From Clostridiales bacterium (GTDB lineage: Bacteria > Bacillota > Clostridia > Christensenellales > CAG-138): a stretch of 43,014 nucleotides of DNA. Under the pieces are notes generated by a model that made no database searches, was not told where the DNA came from, and saw only the letters and a program-made list of their open reading frames with translations. Shown piece after piece: positions 8,498-17,790 of this stretch. Made by a program: the position numbers and the translations under genes. Within the stretch, counting starts at the first letter, position 1. Each line of letters starts with the position of its first letter. Location: contig PNNR01000051.1 in assembly GCA_013824375.1 (NCBI GenBank), positions 1 through 43,014 of the forward strand, given 5' to 3'.

Positions 8498-9100
8498 ATG
8501 GACAAGGAGACTGGAACATTGACCAAGAAGACTGACAAACATGAACCCGTAGAAGAAACGATCCAGACGGAAGAAACCAGAAGCGAAGCAAATGTCTTAG
8601 CGGAGTCCGCTTCCGAGCAGGAATCCTATACGCTGACGGCGGAGGAATTCGCAGCCGCCAAGGCGCACATTGAAGCCATCACCAAGGAAAAGGACGAGAC
8701 GGTCAACCTCCTGCAGCGCATTCAGGCGGATTTTGACAACTTCCGTCGCAGGAACGCCAGCATCCGGCTGGATAGCTACGAAGAAGGCAAACGTGACACC
8801 GTAAAAGAGCTACTGCCCGCGCTGGACAATCTCGATCGTGCGTTGGACAGCATCCCCTCTGAGAACGCGAACCTGCGCGAGGGAATCGCGATGGTGCAGC
8901 GGCAGATGTTAGATTCGCTAAAGAAGCTTGGACTGGAAGAAGTCGAAAGCGACTGTATCTTTGACCCCGTCAAACACGAGGCTGTTATGCGCGAAAAAGT
9001 TGACGGCAGAGAGAGCGGAGAGATCGTTGTGGTATTCCAGAAGGGTTATCGCATGGGCGGACGCATCATTCGTCACTGCATGGTGAAAGTCGCGGAATAA
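8498..9100 (+). CDS. grpE: Nucleotide exchange factor GrpE
   Basis: GrpE is the cytoplasmic co-chaperone that releases ADP from DnaK. The 200-residue protein has the usual disordered acidic N-terminus (1-60), a long helical dimerisation region with LQRIQADFDNFRRRN, and the C-terminal beta domain ending in GYRMGGRIIRHCMVKV, the GrpE signature. It lies 42 bp after hrcA and 91 bp before dnaK, in the standard order, and would be read from the CIRCE promoter. Confidence 0.96.
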   Translation: MDKETGTLTKKTDKHEPVEETIQTEETRSEANVLAESASEQESYTLTAEEFAAAKAHIEAITKEKDETVNLLQRIQADFDNFRRRNASIRLDSYEEGKRDTVKELLPALDNLDRALDSIPSENANLREGIAMVQRQMLDSLKKLGLEEVESDCIFDPVKHEAVMREKVDGRESGEIVVVFQKGYRMGGRIIRHCMVKVAE

Positions 9101-9191
9101 AAAATTTTCGTTTCACATCAGAACGGAAGGAGCACAAGCTCCCGTAAGATTTGAGATAAATTATTGATAGAATACTTGGAGGATATTATTC

Positions 9192-11024
9192 ATGGGCAAA
9201 ATTATCGGCATCGACCTCGGCACGACGAACTCTTGCGTCGCTTTCCTCGAAGGCGGCGAACCCGTCGTTATTCCCAACTCCGAAGGCATGCGCACCACGC
9301 CTTCCGTGGTAGCGTTTAAAGACGGCGAGCGCATGGTCGGCAACATCGCCAAGCGCCAGGCAATCACCAACCCCGACCGCACCATCGCGTCGATCAAGCG
9401 CGACATGGGCTCTTCCCGCAAGGTGCACATCGAGGGCAAAGATTACACCCCGCAGGAAATCTCCGCGATGATCCTACAAAAGCTTAAGACCGATGCGGAA
9501 GCATACCTCGGTGAAACCGTCACGCAGGCGGTCATCACTGTCCCGGCATACTTCACGGACAGCCAGCGGCAGGCGACCAAGGATGCAGGACGCATCGCAG
9601 GCCTTGAAGTGCTACGCATCATCAACGAGCCGACGGCGGCAGCACTCGCTTACGGCATGGATAAAGATAATAATCAGAAAATCCTGGTTTACGATCTCGG
9701 CGGCGGTACGTTTGACGTTTCGATCCTCGAGATCGGCGACGGTGTATTCCAGGTTCTCGCAACCGCGGGCAACAACCGCCTCGGCGGCGATGACTTTGAC
9801 CAATTGATCATGGACTATATCGCAGACGACTTCAAGAAGAACAACGGCATCGACCTAAGACAGGACAAGATGGCGCTTCAGCGCTTGAAGGAAGCTGCGG
9901 AAAAGGCGAAGATCGACCTTTCGGGCGTTGCACAGACCACGATTAATCTGCCGTTCATCACGATGGATAAGTCGGGGCCGAAGCACCTCGATATCACCAT
10001 AACGCGAGCGAAATTCAACGAGCTGATCAACGACTATGTAGAACAGACCAGAACCCTCGTGCAGAAGTGTATGAGTGATGCGAGCCTCTCCGCCTCTCAG
10101 GTGGATAAAGTAATCCTCGTCGGCGGTTCGTCCCGTATACCGGTTGTGCAGGAGATGGTCAAGAAGATCACCGGCAAAGACCCGTTCAAGGGCATCAACC
10201 CCGATGAATGCGTCGCCATCGGCGCGGCGATTCAGGGCGGCGTGCTCGGCGGCGAAGTCAAGGATATTTTGCTTCTGGACGTTACTCCGCTTTCTCTCGG
10301 CATCGAGACCGTCGGTGGTGTGTTTACCAAACTCATAGAGCGAAACACAACCATCCCCACGAAGAAGAGCCAGATTTTCTCTACCGCTGCGGACGGGCAG
10401 ACCAGCGTAGAAGTCCATGTGCTCCAGGGCGAACGCGGCATGGTGCAGGGCAACAAAACCCTCGGACGCTTCCAGCTCACCGGCATCGCGCCGGCGCCCC
10501 GCGGCGTGCCGCAGATCGAGGTCTCGTTTGACATCGACGCCAACGGCATCGTGCATGTTTCGGCAAAAGATCTCGGCACCGGCAACCAGCAGAACGTGAC
10601 CATCACCGCATCGACCAACCTCAACGAAGACGAGATCAAGCGCGCGGTCAATGATGCGGAGAAGTTCGCGGACGAAGACAAGAAGCGCAAGGAAGAGGTC
10701 GAGACGAGGAATCACGCCGACCAGCTGATCTATACCACCGAGCGCAGCCTCAAAGAGATGGGCGACAAGATCGACGCTTCCGGCAAGGAGCAGATCGAAA
10801 AATCGATCGCCGATCTGAAGAAAACCCTCGAAGGCGACGACATCGAGATGATCAAAACCGCGACTGAGAGCCTCACCGAAGTCAGCTACAGCGTGTTCGG
10901 CAAAGTTTACGAGCAGGCACAGCAGCAGGCGGGCGGTGCAGGCGATCAGGGCGGCTACACCGATCCGAACGCGGGCGGCGACAACGTTGTTGACGCGGAT
11001 TACGAAGTCGTTGACGACAAGTAA
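9192..11024 (+). CDS. dnaK: Chaperone DnaK (Hsp70)
   Basis: The ATP-dependent Hsp70 chaperone. [11 protein letters not shown] near residue 6, [13 protein letters not shown] and [11 protein letters not shown] mark the actin-fold ATPase domain; the linker [11 protein letters not shown] follows, then the substrate-binding domain and the Gly/Gln-rich tail ending in the acidic [11 protein letters not shown]. At 610 residues it has the usual Gram-positive length. GGAGG sits before the ATG. Works with GrpE just upstream and DnaJ just downstream. Confidence 0.98.
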   Translation: MGKIIGIDLGTTNSCVAFLEGGEPVVIPNSEGMRTTPSVVAFKDGERMVGNIAKRQAITNPDRTIASIKRDMGSSRKVHIEGKDYTPQEISAMILQKLKTDAEAYLGETVTQAVITVPAYFTDSQRQATKDAGRIAGLEVLRIINEPTAAALAYGMDKDNNQKILVYDLGGGTFDVSILEIGDGVFQVLATAGNNRLGGDDFDQLIMDYIADDFKKNNGIDLRQDKMALQRLKEAAEKAKIDLSGVAQTTINLPFITMDKSGPKHLDITITRAKFNELINDYVEQTRTLVQKCMSDASLSASQVDKVILVGGSSRIPVVQEMVKKITGKDPFKGINPDECVAIGAAIQGGVLGGEVKDILLLDVTPLSLGIETVGGVFTKLIERNTTIPTKKSQIFSTAADGQTSVEVHVLQGERGMVQGNKTLGRFQLTGIAPAPRGVPQIEVSFDIDANGIVHVSAKDLGTGNQQNVTITASTNLNEDEIKRAVNDAEKFADEDKKRKEEVETRNHADQLIYTTERSLKEMGDKIDASGKEQIEKSIADLKKTLEGDDIEMIKTATESLTEVSYSVFGKVYEQAQQQAGGAGDQGGYTDPNAGGDNVVDADYEVVDDK

Positions 11025-11059
11025 TTGACGCTTAAACACAAATAAACAAATAGCATCAG

Positions 11060-11088
11060 GGAGGCGCAACAAAGGCTTGCGCCTCCTT
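11060..11088 (+). terminator. Intergenic hairpin after dnaK
   Basis: GGAGGCGCAA (11060-11069) pairs perfectly with TTGCGCCTCC (11077-11086) around a 7-nt loop. Only two T residues follow, so it looks more like an attenuating or transcript-stabilising hairpin than a full terminator. It could reduce dnaJ relative to dnaK. Confidence 0.5.
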
Positions 11089-11113
11089 GTCGGAATCATT
11101 CGCAAGCATTTGA

Positions 11114-11142
11114 TTGGAAACGGGAGAGCGATGCGATATAAT
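11114..11142 (+). promoter_or_regulatory. Putative separate promoter of dnaJ
   Basis: TTGGAA (11114-11119) and a perfect TATAAT (11137-11142) are 17 bp apart, about 27 bp before the TTG start of dnaJ. No CIRCE element accompanies it, so dnaJ may have HrcA-independent expression. Confidence 0.5.
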
Positions 11143-11169
11143 CGCTTTCTGACAGAGAGGTGACGGGCG

Positions 11170-12321
11170 TTGGCAGATAAACGCGATTATTACGAAATAT
11201 TGGGTGTGAGTAAAACCGCAACGGAGAGCGAAATAAAAAGCGCGTTCCGCAAGAAAGCGAAGGAGTGCCACCCCGACCTGCATCCCGGCGACAAAGCCAA
11301 GGAAGCGCAATTTAAAGAACTCAACGAAGCAGCGGAGATTCTCTCCGATGCGGACAAGCGCGCGAAATATGACCAGTTCGGTCATGCCGCGTTCGACCCC
11401 AGCATGGGTGGGCAGGATCCGTTCGCTGGCGGTGGGTTTGGTGGATTTGGTGATTTTGGCGATATACTGGGACAGATGTTCGGCGGCGGATTCGGCGGTT
11501 TTGGCGGCGGTCAATCACGCAATGGCCCCGTTTCCGGCGACGATCTGCGTTACAATTTGACAATATCGTTTGAAGAAGCGGCGTTTGGCGTAGAGAAAGA
11601 GATCACGATCCCGCGCGAAGAGACCTGCGCAACCTGCCACGGATCCGGCGCAAAGCCGGGTACCGAGCCGGTCACCTGCAAAACCTGCAGCGGAACGGGC
11701 CAGGTGCGCACACAGCAGAGCACGATTCTGGGTTCGTTCACTTCCACACGTCCCTGCACCAACTGTAAAGGCACGGGCAAAGTCATCGCCGATCCCTGCG
11801 CTGACTGCCGCGGTTCGGGACGAGTCCGCAAGAACCTGAAAAAGTCGGTCAAAATTCCCGCAGGCATCGACAACGGACAAAGCCTCTGCCTGCGCGGCTT
11901 GGGAAACGCGGGGCATCGCGGTGGACCCGCCGGCGACCTTTATGTTTCGATCAACGTGCGCCCGCACAGGCAGTTCACGCGGAAGGGCTTCGATCTCTAT
12001 CTAGAAATGCCGATTTCATACACCATAGCAGCACTCGGAGGCAGTCTGACAGTTCCGACGCTCAAAGAAAGCGTCAAGTACCAGATTCCCGCAGGAACGC
12101 AGACAGGCTCGACCTATCGCCTCAGAGAGCAGGGCGTTCAGCGGCTCAATGCGAGCGGCAAAGGCGACCTGTTGGTCACCGTAACCGTCGAGGTACCAAA
12201 GCACCTGACGGACGAGCAGAAGCGGATTCTGGAGCAATTCGCCGAGACGCTAGGTGAAGGCGTAGACTCGCGTGGAAGTAAAAAAGGCTTCAACCGAGCG
12301 AACGGTTCAAAAAAATACTAA
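11170..12321 (+). CDS. dnaJ: Chaperone DnaJ (Hsp40)
   Basis: DnaJ delivers unfolded proteins to DnaK and stimulates its ATPase. The 383 residues show a J domain (1-70) with HPD at 34-36, a Gly/Phe-rich region (about 80-120), four zinc-ribbon repeats (CATCHGSG, CKTCSGTG, CTNCKGTG, CADCRGSG), then two beta-barrel substrate domains. TTG at 11170 is taken as the start because it lies just behind GAGAGGTG and yields the family N-terminus ADKRDYYEILGV. In Bacillus relatives prmA follows; here a terminator and an unrelated transporter follow instead. Confidence 0.97.
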   Translation: MADKRDYYEILGVSKTATESEIKSAFRKKAKECHPDLHPGDKAKEAQFKELNEAAEILSDADKRAKYDQFGHAAFDPSMGGQDPFAGGGFGGFGDFGDILGQMFGGGFGGFGGGQSRNGPVSGDDLRYNLTISFEEAAFGVEKEITIPREETCATCHGSGAKPGTEPVTCKTCSGTGQVRTQQSTILGSFTSTRPCTNCKGTGKVIADPCADCRGSGRVRKNLKKSVKIPAGIDNGQSLCLRGLGNAGHRGGPAGDLYVSINVRPHRQFTRKGFDLYLEMPISYTIAALGGSLTVPTLKESVKYQIPAGTQTGSTYRLREQGVQRLNASGKGDLLVTVTVEVPKHLTDEQKRILEQFAETLGEGVDSRGSKKGFNRANGSKKY

Positions 12322-12333
12322 CGTACAAGGCGC

Positions 12334-12364
12334 CCTCCCGGATTATTTTCGGGAGGCTTTTTTA
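12334..12364 (+). terminator. Rho-independent terminator after dnaJ
   Basis: CCTCCCG (12334-12340) pairs with CGGGAGG (12350-12356), 9-nt loop, followed by a run of six T from 12358. It closes the heat-shock gene cluster. Confidence 0.88.
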
Positions 12365-12408
12365 TTGAAATACGCTTGATCCTATAGAAAAAAACTTGTA
12401 CATCCCTC

Positions 12409-12437
12409 TTGTTTTATGAATCGGGCAGATGTAATAT
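12409..12437 (+). promoter_or_regulatory. Possible promoter of the DUF485-symporter operon
   Basis: TTGTTT (12409-12414) and TAATAT (12432-12437) are spaced by 17 bp, but each matches consensus at only about half of its positions. It is the best candidate between the dnaJ terminator and the ATG at 12497. Confidence 0.35.
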
Positions 12438-12496
12438 TAGCACAATGCGAAGATCAACAGATCAGATTCATATGTTGAATATAGGAGGGGATTATC

Positions 12497-12808
12497 ATGC
12501 ATGGACCGTCGTCCGAGTGGAAAAAAGACAACGCAATTTCGCTCAAAGTGATCATCGGCAAATGGTTCTTTATACTCTATGCAATCGTTTATGCGGGATT
12601 CATCTTAATCAACGTTGCAAGCCCGAAGTTTATGAGTATTGACATCGGCAGCCTCAACATGGCTATCATCTATGGATTTGGACTGATTTTGTTCGCGATC
12701 CTGCTAGCGTTTGCCTATAACCATATCAGCACACACGCCGAGTCAGTGATGAATCAGGAACAGGAAGATGACATGAAGACGGAGAGAAAGGACGGAGACG
12801 AAGCATGA
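12497..12808 (+). CDS. DUF485 family small membrane protein
   Basis: A 103-residue protein with two membrane helices (about 26-42 and 53-72) and a charged C-terminal tail. It fits the DUF485 family, whose members lie next to ActP-type sodium:acetate symporters and are thought to be accessory to them. An excellent AGGAGGGG site precedes the ATG. Its stop overlaps the symporter start (ATGA at 12805-12808), so the two are translationally coupled. Molecular function is unproven. Confidence 0.85.
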   Translation: MHGPSSEWKKDNAISLKVIIGKWFFILYAIVYAGFILINVASPKFMSIDIGSLNMAIIYGFGLILFAILLAFAYNHISTHAESVMNQEQEDDMKTERKDGDEA

Positions 12809-14745
12809 ATTATCAGGCATCGCCTTGGGCAATCGTCATCTTTGCGATGATCGTTGCGGCCGTTCTCGGCATTTCGTTCCATTTCTCAAAGAAATCAAAA
12901 TCCGCTTCCAGCTACATGGCAGCGGGCGGACAGATTCACTGGTCGGTCAACGGCATCGCGTTTGCCGGCGACTACCTTTCCGCCGCTTCGTTTTTGGGCA
13001 TTTGCGGCATGATTGCGCTGTCCGGATATGACGGTTTTCTTTATTCGATCGGGTATCTGGCCGGATGGATTGTCGCCCTGTTCGTGATTGCGGAACCCAT
13101 GAAACGCATGGGGAAATATACGTTTACGGATGCCATCGATCAGAAGTTTCAATCGAAAGGCATTCAGTTCTGGGCAGCCATCAGCACGCTGCTGGTGTCC
13201 ATGTTTTATCTGATTCCGCAGATGGTCGGCGCGGGCGCACTCGTCACCCCGCTGCTCGGCCTGCCGTATTGGGTCGGCGTCGTGATGGTCGGCGTGATCG
13301 TTATCGTCATCGTCACGCTGGCGGGCATGACGTCCACCACCTATGTTCAGTTTTTAAAAGGCACCATGCTGATCGTTTTTTCGCTGGTGCTGGTTTTCCT
13401 CGTGATGTCGCGCGGTATCATGAAAGCCCCCGACCAGGGCGGCGAGAAACCGTATCATAAATTCATCACCCTGGAAGCGACGGATACGGCGGCAGGAAGC
13501 GTTAAAATCAAAGACACGACTTATACCGTCGTGAAGGATTTTCTCGACGGGAAAGGGCTGCACTTCGTAAAGCTGTCTAAAGATGGCGTCGAATCTGTCT
13601 GGAAGATCAACGACGAGACTAAACAGCTCACAGAAACGCAGGTTATCTCCGTGTCGAAGGACGGTACGACTCTTTATAACGGACTGCCGAAAGAAGCCGG
13701 CGCATTCTATTCTGTCGGCAACATGAGCGAAATTATCGAGGACGGCGTACCGGTAGAGAAGACCAAGACGCTGGATCCTTTCTCATTCATCGAGACCATT
13801 AAAAACGGTACTGTTATACGATGGGCAAAGACCATGGTATCCGACGAGACCGGGAAGATGACCATCTATCACCAGTTGCCGACTTCCGGCCGCGATGTCG
13901 TCAGCCCAGGGCTGAAATACAAGGTAGACGCATCCAAAGGCGCAACGACGATGCAGCGACTCGATTTTATTTCGCTGATGCTCGCGTTGTTTTGCGGTAC
14001 GGCAGCGCTTCCTCATATCCTAATCCGGTATTATACGGTGCCCAACGCAGCTTCGGCGAGAAAATCTACCATCGTCGCGATCGCCGTCATCGGGCTGTTC
14101 TATGTGCTCACACTGTATATGGGGCTGGGAGCGATGGTCAACGGGGTGATTGACCTGACGAACGACAACATGTCTGCGCCATTGCTTGCCAAGTCGTTCG
14201 GCATATTCATATTCGCCATCATTTCGGCGCTGGCGTTTGCAACGGTGCTCGGTACGGTCAGCGGTTTGATTATCGCCGCATCCGGTGCGGTCTCGCACGA
14301 TTTGATGGACCGTTACGCGGGCAGAAACATGAGCGACAAGACGAAGATCCGCGCCACGCGAATCGCCGCCATCGTAATCGGCGGGATTGCGATTCTCCTC
14401 GGACTTTTGTTTGAAGGCATGAATGTTTCCTATCTTGTGGGGTGGGCATTCGCGATTGCGGCTTCGGCGAATCTTCCGGCGATCATCATGATTCTGTTCT
14501 GGAAGAGGACGACAAAAGAAGGCGTTATCGCGGGAATCATTGTTGGCCTGATTCTCTCGCTGGGGCTGATCCTGCTCTCGCAGGAAACGTTTGACAACGT
14601 CTACAAGCTCGTCAACGTAAAAGCGCCCGTGCCGATTAATAATCCGGCGATCATCTCCGTTCCGCTGAGTTTCCTGTCACTTGTCTTTGTTTCTTTGTTC
14701 ACACAGAAGAAGAAACAGCCAAGTTTGGAAAAGACCAACGGTTAA
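12805..14745 (+). CDS. Sodium:solute symporter (ActP-like) with a large extracytoplasmic insertion
   Basis: A sodium-coupled transporter of the SSF family, probably for acetate or another short carboxylate given its DUF485 partner. Six helices span residues about 5-200, with the SSF core AGDYLSAASFLGICGMIAL. They are followed by a hydrophilic stretch of about 180 residues (roughly 203-382), then further helices beginning LDFISLMLALFCGTAALPH. Positively charged loops after helices 1 and 3 put the inserted stretch outside the membrane. The total of 646 residues exceeds ActP (about 550) mainly because of this insert. The substrate is not determinable from sequence. Confidence 0.88.
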   Translation: MNYQASPWAIVIFAMIVAAVLGISFHFSKKSKSASSYMAAGGQIHWSVNGIAFAGDYLSAASFLGICGMIALSGYDGFLYSIGYLAGWIVALFVIAEPMKRMGKYTFTDAIDQKFQSKGIQFWAAISTLLVSMFYLIPQMVGAGALVTPLLGLPYWVGVVMVGVIVIVIVTLAGMTSTTYVQFLKGTMLIVFSLVLVFLVMSRGIMKAPDQGGEKPYHKFITLEATDTAAGSVKIKDTTYTVVKDFLDGKGLHFVKLSKDGVESVWKINDETKQLTETQVISVSKDGTTLYNGLPKEAGAFYSVGNMSEIIEDGVPVEKTKTLDPFSFIETIKNGTVIRWAKTMVSDETGKMTIYHQLPTSGRDVVSPGLKYKVDASKGATTMQRLDFISLMLALFCGTAALPHILIRYYTVPNAASARKSTIVAIAVIGLFYVLTLYMGLGAMVNGVIDLTNDNMSAPLLAKSFGIFIFAIISALAFATVLGTVSGLIIAASGAVSHDLMDRYAGRNMSDKTKIRATRIAAIVIGGIAILLGLLFEGMNVSYLVGWAFAIAASANLPAIIMILFWKRTTKEGVIAGIIVGLILSLGLILLSQETFDNVYKLVNVKAPVPINNPAIISVPLSFLSLVFVSLFTQKKKQPSLEKTNG

Positions 14746-14784
14746 TCACCGTAACCAAATAATCAATCTTTTCTAAATGTGAAA

Positions 14785-14822
14785 GGCCTCCTGTCGTTCA
14801 GCACGGCAGGAGGTCTTTGTAT
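14785..14822. terminator. Terminator between convergent genes
   Basis: CCTCCTGTCG (14787-14796) pairs with CGGCAGGAGG (14804-14813) with one G-U pair and a 7-nt loop; outer bases extend the stem. Short T runs flank both sides, so it may serve both the symporter (+) and the convergent membrane-protein gene (-). Confidence 0.7.
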
Positions 14823-14839
14823 AGACCGTATTGGATTGG

Positions 14840-15958
14840 CTATTCAGATTTTGCCATCATTTGTTTTATGCGCTGTCTTTTGTTTAGAACAAGATGCATC
14901 GCGAGCGAGACCACTCCGCTGAAAATCAGGATAAAATAGAAGCTCGCAACGCGAGAGAGCAGCATCGCCGGCACAATAAGCGCACTCTGAAACAGCACGC
15001 GGAAGATTTGAACAAATCCGCTTTCGCTCGCGCCCGCCGATCCTGGGATCGGGAGGAAGCAGATCGCGAGATACAGCACCGACTGCAGCGCGATGAAATC
15101 GATCATGCCAAACGCCGTGAGGTGGAACGCGCGATAAACGAAGTAGGGAATCACAAACTGCGCGCCAAGCAGCAGAACATAAGAGATCAGTTCGCCGATC
15201 AGGAGACATTTATGTGCGCGGAATACCTCCGCGCCTTTTTGATACAGCGCAATCTGGTCATTCACACGTTTTTCGATGCGCTCCGGATGCTTCACGATGC
15301 GAAGCTTGGTGAGCAGCGCGATCACCTTGTGTACGATTCTGCCCGCAAAGTCCTTGGAAAACATCGCAAACAGCAGAAACAGGATCAGCGCGATGTTGAT
15401 CAGCGAACCTAAGATAAACAGCCACAGAAACGCACCAAGGTTATCGAGAATCAACGCCGATCGGAAAGGAAGCAAAACTGCCGGAATCAATAGCACAACG
15501 ACCTGATGCGCCGCATTGACGAGCAATAACGAAAGGGAAGCGTAAGAGACCTCCACGCCGAAAGCAATCATGTAGTACAGCTGCATCGGCTGGCCCGCAA
15601 TTCCGGCGGGCGTGACAGACGTATAATACTGTCCGATAAAGCCGAAACCGAGGTTACGCAGCAGCGAGATGGGCTTGCCGTAGAGTACCCGCAGCGCAAG
15701 ATGCAGTGCTACGCCGAACATCAACGCGGCGAACAGAGCGGCGCCGAGCGACGCAAGCAGCCACCATGGATCGGACGACTGCACAGCCGACCAGAATTCG
15801 CCAAGCGTGATATCGCGGAAAATTACATAGAGTGTTACTGCGATCAACGCAAGCATGATCAAAGTGCTGACCATACGGAGGCGCTTGTTGTTCTTCGGGT
15901 TCTTACCCGTTTCGGGAGTTGCGCTCTGAGGCGCAGTTTTACTCATTATTTCATTCAT
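14840..15958 (-). CDS. Flippase-like / lysylphosphatidylglycerol synthase TM-region family protein (UPF0104)
   Basis: A polytopic membrane protein of 372 residues with about eight hydrophobic helices. It fits the lysyl-PG synthase transmembrane (AglD-like, UPF0104) family: note GFGFIGQYYTSVTPAGIAGQPMQ, here split as GFIGQYYTSVTPAG and GQPMQLYYM, and the later FLPIPGSAGASESGF. Family members are associated with lipid flipping or translocation of lipid-linked molecules. It lacks the soluble aminoacyl-transferase domain of full MprF, so it is not a complete lysyl-PG synthase. No clear Shine-Dalgarno site precedes the ATG at 15958; an in-frame ATG four codons later is an alternative start. The convergent neighbour is the symporter. 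Confidence 0.8.
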   Translation of the reverse strand: MNEIMSKTAPQSATPETGKNPKNNKRLRMVSTLIMLALIAVTLYVIFRDITLGEFWSAVQSSDPWWLLASLGAALFAALMFGVALHLALRVLYGKPISLLRNLGFGFIGQYYTSVTPAGIAGQPMQLYYMIAFGVEVSYASLSLLLVNAAHQVVVLLIPAVLLPFRSALILDNLGAFLWLFILGSLINIALILFLLFAMFSKDFAGRIVHKVIALLTKLRIVKHPERIEKRVNDQIALYQKGAEVFRAHKCLLIGELISYVLLLGAQFVIPYFVYRAFHLTAFGMIDFIALQSVLYLAICFLPIPGSAGASESGFVQIFRVLFQSALIVPAMLLSRVASFYFILIFSGVVSLAMHLVLNKRQRIKQMMAKSE

Positions 15959-16112
15959 CGTTCAAATGATACTAAATATGGTAAACATTTGCCATCATAC
16001 ACACGGACGGAAACGTGAACTTATCATGAAGCACGATTGAATTTTGCTTGATCGGGCTAATGAGATGCAGACAATAGCGCGTTATGCTGGTAAACGGTCA
16101 AATACACATCAA

Positions 16113-16135
16113 ACAAAAAGCGCCCTTGCGGGCGC
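16113..16135 (-). terminator. Terminator of the minus-strand MmcQ/YjbR gene
   Basis: On the minus strand GCGCCC (complement of 16130-16135) and GGGCGC (complement of 16120-16125) form a 6-bp GC stem with a 4-nt loop, followed by TTTTTG. It lies just after the stop of the gene at 16151. Confidence 0.8.
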
Positions 16136-16150
16136 ATGGGATCGCGAGTC

Positions 16151-16510
16151 TTATATGGATCGAATTTCCGCCTGTGCTTTTTTGCTGAGCGTTGAGAGCG
16201 TGGTCTCATAAGCGTTGTCCAGCATCGCGCAGGCGACGTCGTCCGGTACGCTGCTATCCAGAAAGAGGGAACTCCAGTGATTCTTGTCCGTATAATAGCC
16301 CGGGATGATGTCGCCGGGATATTGCGCGCGGAGAATCTCGGAAAACGCAGGTTCAAGCTTGACCGTTAAAAGTGGTCTGCCGTCCTTGTATTCACCGAGC
16401 ATGGCGAATATCTTGCCGCCAATGAGAAGAACCGTCGCGTTCCAGGCGGGTTTAAACTCCTGTGTTTCTCCTTGTTTTTGCTGGCAATACGCGCTGATCC
16501 AATCTCTCAT
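16151..16510 (-). CDS. MmcQ/YjbR family protein
   Basis: A 119-residue protein of the MmcQ/YjbR (DUF419) fold, a CyaY-like small domain. Members are often labelled DNA-binding, but their function is not established. Supporting motifs are KPAWNATVLLIGGKIFAMLG, LLTVKLEP and the family ending GYYTDKNHWSSLFLD. AGGAG precedes the ATG on the minus strand. It starts 21 bp after the methyltransferase stop, so the two are probably co-transcribed, perhaps together with the GntR gene further upstream. Confidence 0.85.
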   Translation of the reverse strand: MRDWISAYCQQKQGETQEFKPAWNATVLLIGGKIFAMLGEYKDGRPLLTVKLEPAFSEILRAQYPGDIIPGYYTDKNHWSSLFLDSSVPDDVACAMLDNAYETTLSTLSKKAQAEIRSI

Positions 16511-16531
16511 GCTGATCTCCTGATGATGCGT

Positions 16532-17728
16532 TTATTCGTCAACTTCAAAAAACGCCGTGTGTCCAAGAGCGTCGGTGATTTGTAATACGGGTCGTTCGAT
16601 CGTGCCGATTGGGAGCGAAAGCGGCAGCATCGGCCGGCAGTCGGTGGAAACGGGTCGGAATTCGTCGCCTTTCACCGTACCTGCCGCGGCATAGACGATC
16701 GGATAGGCGGGAGAGAAGACGGCTTCGTCCAGCGCGAGCATTCTTCTGCCGCGTGTGGTCACGATCTTTGCCGAAACCTGTGCGGGTGTATCATCCGCGG
16801 GATAGCGCAGCACAAGCTCGCTTTCGCCTTCCAGTAAGGAATGTGCGCTTGCGGCCTTTAAAAGCCGCGCGCGGAGTGTGTACAGCGCGAGCGGAGAAGC
16901 GTCCAGCGCGAGGAACCGTCTGCCGAGCTTCATGGCGGCGGTCGCCGTCGTTCCGCTGCCGGAAAAGAGGTCGCAAACCAGATCGCCGGGCTTACTGGAG
17001 GCGAGAATCACGCGGTTTAACAGCGCTTCCGGCTTCTGCGTGGCGTAACCAAGACGCTCGGTATCTTTTTGCTGGAGGTGCTCGATGTCATCCCAAACGT
17101 CGCTGGGATAGACAGGGGTATCCTCATAGTACGTATAGATTTTACCTGCGGAACGAATTGTGAAACAGATACGCCCGCTTTCGTCGATAAAGCGCTTCAT
17201 GTGGTTGCGCTTTTCCGGCCCGCGCGGGTGACCGACCGCGTTGATATCGAAAAACACCTTCGCGCTCTTGCGGTAGAAGAGGATTGTGTCGTGCTTGCGC
17301 GGATAATATCGCGTTGCCCTGCCGCCGGATTTGTAGCACCAGACGATCTCGTTCATGAAGTTCGCGGCTCCGAAGATTTCGTCGAGCATCAGCCGCAGTT
17401 TCGCGCTCATGCGAAAATCGATGTGCAGATACAGCGAACCGGTGGGTGAGAGCAGATCGCGCGCGCCGGTGAGTATGCGTCGCATCCACAAAAGATATGC
17501 GCTTTCCTCCAAGTCGTCCGCGTAAGTCGGTAACGTGAGTTTGCTCTGCCCCGCGTTGAGCTTGCTGTGGAAGATGTCTCCCGTGCCGAAGGGCGGGTCG
17601 AGATAGATCACCTGCACGCGCTCGCGATAGGAAAGAAGAAGCGAATCAAGTGCTTCTTCCGCGCGCGATAGAATAAACTCGCCAGGGCCTCCGTTTGCGT
17701 GCCGCTCGCTGGTGCAGGTAATGCGCAT
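16532..17728 (-). CDS. Orphan site-specific DNA methyltransferase (amino-methylating, beta class)
   Basis: A predicted N6-adenine or N4-cytosine DNA methyltransferase. The catalytic motif IV DPPFGTG is at residues 44-50, and the AdoMet-binding motif I DLFSGSGTT at 253-261, i.e. motif IV comes first with the target-recognition region between them, which is the beta-class order. GYATQKPEALL (228-238) is the motif preceding motif I. The 398 residues end in an extra C-terminal domain of about 100 residues. No restriction endonuclease or specificity gene is nearby, so it seems solitary. GGGAGGAAA lies just before the ATG. Its target sequence cannot be read from the gene. Confidence 0.9.
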   Translation of the reverse strand: MRITCTSERHANGGPGEFILSRAEEALDSLLLSYRERVQVIYLDPPFGTGDIFHSKLNAGQSKLTLPTYADDLEESAYLLWMRRILTGARDLLSPTGSLYLHIDFRMSAKLRLMLDEIFGAANFMNEIVWCYKSGGRATRYYPRKHDTILFYRKSAKVFFDINAVGHPRGPEKRNHMKRFIDESGRICFTIRSAGKIYTYYEDTPVYPSDVWDDIEHLQQKDTERLGYATQKPEALLNRVILASSKPGDLVCDLFSGSGTTATAAMKLGRRFLALDASPLALYTLRARLLKAASAHSLLEGESELVLRYPADDTPAQVSAKIVTTRGRRMLALDEAVFSPAYPIVYAAAGTVKGDEFRPVSTDCRPMLPLSLPIGTIERPVLQITDALGHTAFFEVDE

Positions 17729-17790
17729 GCGTATTTCCTCCCGCCGTCTGTTGAAACTGTTTGAGTAAGAAAAAAGCGGGATCCGGAATG

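Noticed and set aside
9855-11105. 416-codon open frame on the minus strand opposite dnaK
   Set aside because: It lies entirely across dnaK, has no family resemblance and arises from codon bias on the coding strand.
14840-15958. Full MprF lysyl-phosphatidylglycerol synthase
   Set aside because: Only the membrane part is present; the soluble transferase domain is missing, so a flippase-like family member is the safer call.
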